From Thermoactinomyces daqus (lineage in GTDB: Bacteria > Bacillota > Bacilli > Thermoactinomycetales > Thermoactinomycetaceae): 64,000 nt of DNA. Each line of letters starts with the position of its first letter. The first letter of the stretch is position 1. The stretch spans positions 1 through 64,000 of the forward strand of contig NZ_JPST01000035.1 in assembly GCF_000763315.1 (NCBI RefSeq). Direction: 5' to 3'. Shown here one piece after another: positions 59,064 through 64,000 of the stretch. The translations under genes were made by a program, and so were the position numbers. Under the pieces are notes generated by a model. It saw only the letters and a list, made by a program, of their open reading frames with translations. It searched no databases and was not told the DNA's origin.

Positions 59064-60902
59064 TTACTTCATCCGCATTTGCAACTGCTTTCTGAGCTGC
59101 AAAATTTCCAAGGACAACTGGGCGGCTTTGACGGGTTCATCAGCACGCGATAATTGTTCAACCATTTTCTCTTTTTCTTCGATCTCTTTAAGAAGAGGAG
59201 CCATTTTCACATGCCGGACATAATCCAGAAGCGCATCCTCCGCAATCTCCTCCGGTAACTCGAGCATAGCCAGTTCGCTCGCTTTTGAAGACAGGCTCTC
59301 ATCCTCGAGAGAACTTATAAAACGGCCAGGGTTTTCGGGATTTCCTTGGTCATAATAAGCATATAGATAAGCAGCCAGCGCTGCGTAAATTTCATTATAA
59401 AAGTCTGCTCCCAAATGATTTTTCACCCATTCGGTAACAGATTTGCTTCGGATCATATGGGCTATAAGAAACATCTCGGATTTTTCGGCAACCGATGCCG
59501 GACCACCACTACCGAGCAAATGTTTGCTAACCTCTCGATACCCATTATTCCACTTGGTTCCCTCTTTATCCCTTCTGGCCTCTCTCTTTTTTCGCGTTCG
59601 CGCCTTTCTTCTCTCTTCCTTCAGGGCCTCCAGCGACAGCTGAAACTCTTCGGACAAACGGCGCAGGTAGTGATCCTGTTCGATGGCCAGCGGCAGTTCG
59701 GCAATCGCATCAATAGCTTCAGCCAAATACTTCATCCGCTGGTCTTCGTCCTTAAGATCATAATTTTTCTTTAGACTTTCCAGTTTAAACGCAGTTAATG
59801 ACAACGAGGCAGCCAAGATTTCCTCTTTAAAGGCTGTACCCCCAAATTGCCTGATGTAATCATCGGGATCAAGTCCGACAGGCATCTGCGCCACCTTGAC
59901 GGCCACTTCACTCCCTTTCAGCACATCAAGACCGCGTACCGCGGCATTCTGTCCCGCGTTGTCCGCGTCATAGCAGATATAAACCGTATCGGTGTTTCGC
60001 TTGATCAAGCGCGCATGGGCATCGGTCAATGATGTCCCCAGGGTGGCTACGGTGTTGCAAATCCCCGCCTGCCAAGCAGTAATGACATCCATATACCCTT
60101 CAAACAAAAGGACAGACGCTTCTTTTCTCATGTGAGAACGTGAACGATGAAGATTAAATAAATGATTCCTTTTATGAAATAACGGTGACTCCGGACTGTT
60201 TAAGTATTTTGGACGTCCATCACCAAGCAGGCGACCGCCAAACGCGATCACTTTTCCCTGCGAATCGTGGATGGGAAACATGATCCGGTCACGGAAGAGA
60301 TCAAAATACCTTTTCTTCGATCCTTTGTCCCGTGAGGTGATTAACCCTGCTTTTTCGAGCAGTTCTTCATGAAACCCTCTTTTTTTAAGAAATGGAAGAA
60401 GAAATTGATAAGAAGGAGGTGCATACCCGAGCTGAAACTCGGCAATTGCTTCCGGAGAGACATTTCGCCGGCGCAAATATTGTCTTGCTGCTTTTCCATA
60501 CTCGGTTGCCACCAAGATGTGATGATAAAGCTTCGCTGCCAAGTCCAAGGCTTTGCGCATCTGCTGGCGTTCATCCTCTTCCGGATCACCAGGATCGGCG
60601 TCCGTATCCGGTATGTGAATGCCGGCTTGATCTGCCAAATGCCTGATCGCTTCGGCAAATGTGAGCTGTTCAATCTCCATAATAAATTTTATGCAATCCC
60701 CGCCCGCTCCACAGCCAAAACAATAAAAAATCTGCTTGTCCGGCGAAACTGAAAAGGAAGGGGATTTTTCGGAATGAAACGGACATAATCCAAAATAATT
60801 TCTTCCGCTTTTTTTGAGCTGAACATATTGTTGGACGAGATCGACAATATCAAAATGCTGCCTCACTTGGTCAATCAATTCGTCAGGGATTCTTCCTCCC
60901 AT
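59064..60902 (-). CDS. dnaG: DNA primase DnaG
   Basis: The 612-residue primase that lays RNA primers at the replication fork. The CHC2 zinc finger is GLCPFHSEKSPSFSVSPDK with Cys40, His43, Cys61 and Cys64. The TOPRIM core includes LLFEGYMDVITA and ICYDADNAGQNAA. A helicase-binding C-terminal domain starts near residue 460. The start at ATG 60902 (MGGRIPDELIDQV) matches Bacillus DnaG; a GTG at 60911 is the alternative. The ribosome site is weak, and a leader of about 270 bases precedes it. Confidence 0.97.
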   Translation of the reverse strand: MGGRIPDELIDQVRQHFDIVDLVQQYVQLKKSGRNYFGLCPFHSEKSPSFSVSPDKQIFYCFGCGAGGDCIKFIMEIEQLTFAEAIRHLADQAGIHIPDTDADPGDPEEDERQQMRKALDLAAKLYHHILVATEYGKAARQYLRRRNVSPEAIAEFQLGYAPPSYQFLLPFLKKRGFHEELLEKAGLITSRDKGSKKRYFDLFRDRIMFPIHDSQGKVIAFGGRLLGDGRPKYLNSPESPLFHKRNHLFNLHRSRSHMRKEASVLLFEGYMDVITAWQAGICNTVATLGTSLTDAHARLIKRNTDTVYICYDADNAGQNAAVRGLDVLKGSEVAVKVAQMPVGLDPDDYIRQFGGTAFKEEILAASLSLTAFKLESLKKNYDLKDEDQRMKYLAEAIDAIAELPLAIEQDHYLRRLSEEFQLSLEALKEERRKARTRKKREARRDKEGTKWNNGYREVSKHLLGSGGPASVAEKSEMFLIAHMIRSKSVTEWVKNHLGADFYNEIYAALAAYLYAYYDQGNPENPGRFISSLEDESLSSKASELAMLELPEEIAEDALLDYVRHVKMAPLLKEIEEKEKMVEQLSRADEPVKAAQLSLEILQLRKQLQMRMK

Positions 60903-61173
60903 AAAAACCACTGCTTTCTACCCCAGACCATGGTATGACTCCTGATCAAACTCTTCCAGAAACGCGGAACGAATGTTATCATTCGCCACCATTCGGCAAA
61001 GTCCTTCCGATTTTTTCGCTCCCGCCACTGGTAATATATAGATATTAAAGTTCGTTCATTTCCTTATCCTCCTATTCTACAAAAAAATAGCTTCTCCTTC
61101 TGTTAACCTTTTTTTACAATAGAAGAAAACGAAAAAAATGTCGAGCCTGCCCAGTATGTTTTCTTAACAATTT
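60903..61173 (-). promoter_or_regulatory. long 5' leader of dnaG with a four-codon ORF
   Basis: The dnaG transcript should begin about 265 bases before the start codon. Within it, at 61045-61059 on the minus strand, ATG AAC GAA CTT TAA follows a strong AGGAGG (spacing 8), whereas dnaG itself has a poor ribosome site. A further stop-free stretch (about 24 codons from the ATG near 60989) ends at TAG just before dnaG. No conserved riboswitch core is recognised. Confidence 0.45.
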
Positions 61174-61202
61174 ATCTTACTTCGATCAAAGAATTATTTC
61201 AA
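61174..61202 (-). promoter_or_regulatory. predicted sigma-A promoter of dnaG-rpoD
   Basis: Minus strand: TTGAAA (61197-61202), a 17-base spacer and TAAGAT (61174-61179). The -35 directly follows the U tract of the ppdK terminator. Confidence 0.65.
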
Positions 61203-61232
61203 TAAAAAATGCCCAGGATCTGGCTGGGCATT
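61203..61232 (-). terminator. terminator of ppdK
   Basis: Minus strand: AATGCCCAG / CTGGGCATT, a 9-bp stem with a 7-base loop, followed by TTTTATTG. Confidence 0.88.
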
Positions 61233-61247
61233 TTAAGGGAATCTCTG

Positions 61248-63911
61248 TCAATTTTTTTGTTTTTGTTCCTTTTTAACGGATATTGCCGCTTGTGCTGCTG
61301 CCAACCGCGCGAGCGGCACCCGGAACGGCGAACAGCTCACATACTGAAGGCCGGCTTCATGGCAAAATTGAATGGAGTTTTTCTCCCCGCCGTGTTCCCC
61401 GCAAATGCCGACTTTCAATTCCGGTTTGACCGAACGCCCTTTTTCCACGCCCAGGCGGACCAACTGGCCGACGCCTTTCCGATCCAGCGTGACAAAAGGA
61501 TTATCCGCCAGAATTTTATTTTCCACATACCCGTGCAAAAATTTCCCTTCCGCATCATCACGGCTGAAGCCAAATGTCGTCTGGGTCAGATCGTTGGTGC
61601 CGAACGAGAAGAAATCGGCTTCCGTTGCGATCTCATCCGCTGTCAGCGCAGCACGCGGCACTTCGATCATCGTCCCGACGGAATAGGAAATCGCTTCTCC
61701 CTCTTTTACCGTTTCCGCCGCCACGCGTTCGACCAGCTCCCGCATCCGTTTTAATTCGTTCACATGCCCGACGAGCGGAATCATGATTTCCGGCATCACG
61801 TTAATTCCTTCCCTCCGACATTCGTCGGCGGCAAGGAATATTGCCTTTACCTGCATTTCGTAGATTTCCGGATGAGTGAGCCCCAAACGGCATCCGCGGT
61901 GACCGAGCATCGGATTAAATTCGCTGAGCGCCCGAACTTTTTTCAGCAATTTTTCCTTTTCAAGGTATTCTTCTTCCTTGTCTCTGCCTTGCATTTGCAT
62001 TTTGGTCAGTTCAACGATCAATTCCTCACTGTTCGGCAAAAATTCATGCAACGGGGGATCAAGCAACCGGATTGTTACCGGCAAACCGTCCATTTCGCGA
62101 AAGATTCCTTTAAAATCTTCTTTCTGCATGGGAAGCAGTTTGGCAAGTGCCCGCTCCCTTTCGGCAAACGTCTCCGCCAAAATCATTTCCTGGACGATCG
62201 GAACCCGTTCCGCCTCCATGAACATGTGCTCCGTCCGGCACAAACCGATTCCTTCCGCACCCAGCTGCCGCGCTTTCCCTGCGTCGACAGGATTGTCCGC
62301 ATTGGCTCTCACGCCCAGAACGCGCCGCTCATCAGCCCAATTTAACAACTCCCGGAATTCGGCGGACAACTCCGGATCGATCAGCGGAACTTCTCCCCGA
62401 ATCACCTGTCCCGTGCTTCCATCGATGGAAATGAAATCGCCTTCCTTGAGCCGAATTTCCCCGAGCACTGCTTCCTTCAGGCGCAGGTCGATTTTTAATT
62501 GTTCCAATCCGCAAACACAGGCTTTCCCCATGCCACGGGCAACCACGGCAGCATGGCTGGTCATTCCACCCCGTGTCGTCAGAATTCCCTGAGCCGCCAA
62601 AATCCCGTGAATATCTTCCGGCGTCGTTTCCGGACGAACCAGGATCACCTTTTCCCCTTTACCTGCCAACTGCTCTGCCTGATCCGCGTCAAATACGATT
62701 TTTCCGGAAGCCGCACCGGGGGAAGCGGGAAGCCCTTTCGCCAGCACCTCCTTGGGCGCATTGGGATCAATCCGGCGGTGCAACATTTGATCCAGTTGTT
62801 CCGGTGCGATGCGGAGAAGCGCTTCATCCCGGTCGATAATCCCCTCATACGCCAGATCGACGGCGATTTTCACCGCAGCCTGCGCTGTGCGCTTTCCGGC
62901 CCTGGTTTGCAGAATATACAGTTTTCCCCGCTCAATGGTAAATTCGATGTCCTGCATGTCCTGATAATATCGCTCCAGTTCCTGGCAGATCCTCTTCAGT
63001 TCTTGATCAATCTCCGGCATTTTCTCCTGCAAAACGCGGATGGGCTGGGGTGTGCGAATTCCCGCCACGACATCTTCTCCCTGGGCGTTAAGCAAAAACT
63101 CGCCGTAAAGCTCCCGGTCCCCGGAAGAAGGATTTCGTGTAAAGGCCACACCAGTTCCCGAATCCTCTCCCATATTGCCGAACACCATCATCTGAACGTT
63201 GACGGCGGTTCCCAGCGTATCCGGAATCCTGTTCATTTTGCGATAAACCTTTGCCCGGGCATTATTCCATGATTTAAATACGGCCTCGGCAGCCTGACGC
63301 AACTGCTCCATCGGATCTTCCGGAAAGCGCTTTCCCGTTTGCCGTAAAATCAGCTGTTTAAATCGGGACGTCACTTCTTTCCAGTCGGCCGCCTCCAATT
63401 CCGTATCATATTGAACTTTGGCTTTCTCTTTCCGCTCATTGATGATCTTTTCAAACAGATAATGGGGAATCTCCAGCACGACATCTCCAAACATCTGAAT
63501 AAAGCGGCGGTAACAATCGTAAGCGAAGCGGGGATTACCGGTGGCACTCGACAGCCCTTCGACGGTACGGTCGTTCAGCCCCAGGTTTAAAATCGTATCC
63601 ATCATCCCGGGCATGGAGAATTTTGCCCCCGAGCGAACGGAAACGAGCAACGGTGAATCAGGATCCCCAAATCTTTTTCCGCTCTCCTTCTCCAGGTGTT
63701 GCAAGGCTTCCTTCACTTGCTCCCACAAACCGTCCGGCAACATTCCCCCGTTGTTCATATAGAAGCGACAGGCGTCTGTTGTAATGGTAAACCCGGGAGG
63801 AACCGGGAGGCCGGCCCGGGTCATCTCCGCCAGATTGGCCCCTTTTCCTCCCAGTAAATCCTTCATGCCCGCATTTCCTTCATGAAAATGAACCACCCAT
63901 TTCTCACGCAT
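61248..63911 (-). CDS. ppdK: pyruvate, phosphate dikinase
   Basis: The 887-residue PPDK that interconverts pyruvate, ATP and phosphate with phosphoenolpyruvate, AMP and pyrophosphate. The N-terminal ATP-grasp domain opens with GNAGMKDLLGGKGANLAEM. The phosphohistidine domain contains TTRGGMTSHAAVVARGMGKACV near residue 450, with the catalytic His and the regulatory Thr/Ser two residues away. The C-terminal TIM barrel has GFSRDDAEGKFL and the catalytic Cys in LKVGICGEHGGE. The start follows GAGGAGGAAAC and overlaps its regulator gene by 8 bases. Confidence 0.97.
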   Translation of the reverse strand: MREKWVVHFHEGNAGMKDLLGGKGANLAEMTRAGLPVPPGFTITTDACRFYMNNGGMLPDGLWEQVKEALQHLEKESGKRFGDPDSPLLVSVRSGAKFSMPGMMDTILNLGLNDRTVEGLSSATGNPRFAYDCYRRFIQMFGDVVLEIPHYLFEKIINERKEKAKVQYDTELEAADWKEVTSRFKQLILRQTGKRFPEDPMEQLRQAAEAVFKSWNNARAKVYRKMNRIPDTLGTAVNVQMMVFGNMGEDSGTGVAFTRNPSSGDRELYGEFLLNAQGEDVVAGIRTPQPIRVLQEKMPEIDQELKRICQELERYYQDMQDIEFTIERGKLYILQTRAGKRTAQAAVKIAVDLAYEGIIDRDEALLRIAPEQLDQMLHRRIDPNAPKEVLAKGLPASPGAASGKIVFDADQAEQLAGKGEKVILVRPETTPEDIHGILAAQGILTTRGGMTSHAAVVARGMGKACVCGLEQLKIDLRLKEAVLGEIRLKEGDFISIDGSTGQVIRGEVPLIDPELSAEFRELLNWADERRVLGVRANADNPVDAGKARQLGAEGIGLCRTEHMFMEAERVPIVQEMILAETFAERERALAKLLPMQKEDFKGIFREMDGLPVTIRLLDPPLHEFLPNSEELIVELTKMQMQGRDKEEEYLEKEKLLKKVRALSEFNPMLGHRGCRLGLTHPEIYEMQVKAIFLAADECRREGINVMPEIMIPLVGHVNELKRMRELVERVAAETVKEGEAISYSVGTMIEVPRAALTADEIATEADFFSFGTNDLTQTTFGFSRDDAEGKFLHGYVENKILADNPFVTLDRKGVGQLVRLGVEKGRSVKPELKVGICGEHGGEKNSIQFCHEAGLQYVSCSPFRVPLARLAAAQAAISVKKEQKQKN

Positions 63912-64000
63912 GCCTGTTTCCTCCTCTTTTTAAGATATCCAGGATGATATTCGCCGTTTCCTCAACCGCTTTATTGGAAACATCGATCATCGGGCAACCC
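63904..64000 (-). CDS. PPDK regulatory protein (DUF299 kinase/pyrophosphorylase), 3' end only
   Basis: The last 31 codons of a gene that enters from beyond the right edge of the window. The readable product, GCPMIDVSNKAVEETANIIL followed by DILKRGGNRHA and TGA, is the C-terminus of the PSRP/YqfL family (GxPxIDVTxxAIEETA). This bifunctional enzyme inactivates PPDK by ADP-dependent phosphorylation of the Thr beside the catalytic His and reverses it with phosphate. Its stop overlaps the ppdK start, so the regulator and its target are translationally coupled. Confidence 0.85.
   Translation of the reverse strand, partial: GCPMIDVSNKAVEETANIILDILKRGGNRHA

Overview
The window is a chromosomal stretch of a spore-forming, low-to-moderate G+C Gram-positive bacterium of the order Bacillales. 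Support comes from the dnaG-rpoD(sigA) macrooperon, a full comGA-GG competence pseudopilus operon with yqzE and aroK, gpsB, trmK-yqfO (nif3), rnpB, a YhcN/YlaJ sporulation lipoprotein, a GerPA/PF-type spore germination protein, and strong AGGAGG ribosome binding sites with frequent TTG and GTG starts. The gene set would fit a Thermoactinomycetaceae-like lineage, but the genus is inference. I see no prophage, insertion sequence, CRISPR array or integrative element.

Layout. 0-7 kb: yjcG/yjcF, a PHP-domain phosphoesterase, two related hypothetical proteins (one with a SEC-C zinc motif), and two cell-wall-associated secreted proteins (3D/G5 and VanW). 7.4-9.9 kb: cydAB terminal oxidase behind a Rex-like operator. 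10-17.5 kb: a class I amidotransferase, ispG, yqzE, aroK and comGG-comGA. 17.6-24.1 kb: pirin-doxX, tRNA-Gln, TerC, RocB-type peptidase, and thiI with its cysteine desulfurase. 24.2-30.6 kb: a maltodextrin operon (malE-malF-malG-GH13 amylase-lacI regulator). Its binding-protein gene carries a single in-frame TAG where a Trp codon is expected. 30.7-37.9 kb: msrA, carbonic anhydrase, O-methyltransferase, tRNA-Gly(CCC), an orphan OppA, gpsB, yhcN and yugP. 38.2-40.6 kb: a head-to-head pair of SEDS glycosyltransferase genes (rodA-type and ftsW-type). 40.6-43.5 kb: a thiazole-synthesis operon (tenI-thiO-thiS-thiG) behind a TPP riboswitch and terminator. 43.5-48.5 kb: DedA, a ferredoxin, GNAT, an M42 aminopeptidase and a large secreted barrel-like protein of unknown function. 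48.6-54.7 kb: rnpB, trmK-yqfO, a gerP-like gene, an M1-type peptidase, HPPD and a GNAT. 54.8-57.8 kb: acyl-CoA synthetase and acyl-CoA dehydrogenase behind a cre-like site. 57.9-64 kb: rpoD, dnaG and ppdK, plus the 3' end of the PPDK regulatory kinase gene.

The main threads are central information processing (sigA, dnaG, rnpB, tRNA modification), cofactor supply (thiamine, thiouridine, isoprenoids), carbon control (cre-like sites at the maltodextrin and fatty-acid operons) and sporulation. Three genes share a CATACTA -10 element typical of forespore sigma factors. The least expected items are the type A architecture of the RNase P RNA, the amber-interrupted malE, the unidentified secreted protein whose reading frame runs through a strong terminator, and an HxlR-family-like operator over the pirin-doxX promoter. 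All calls rest on reading the sequence; no database search was run.
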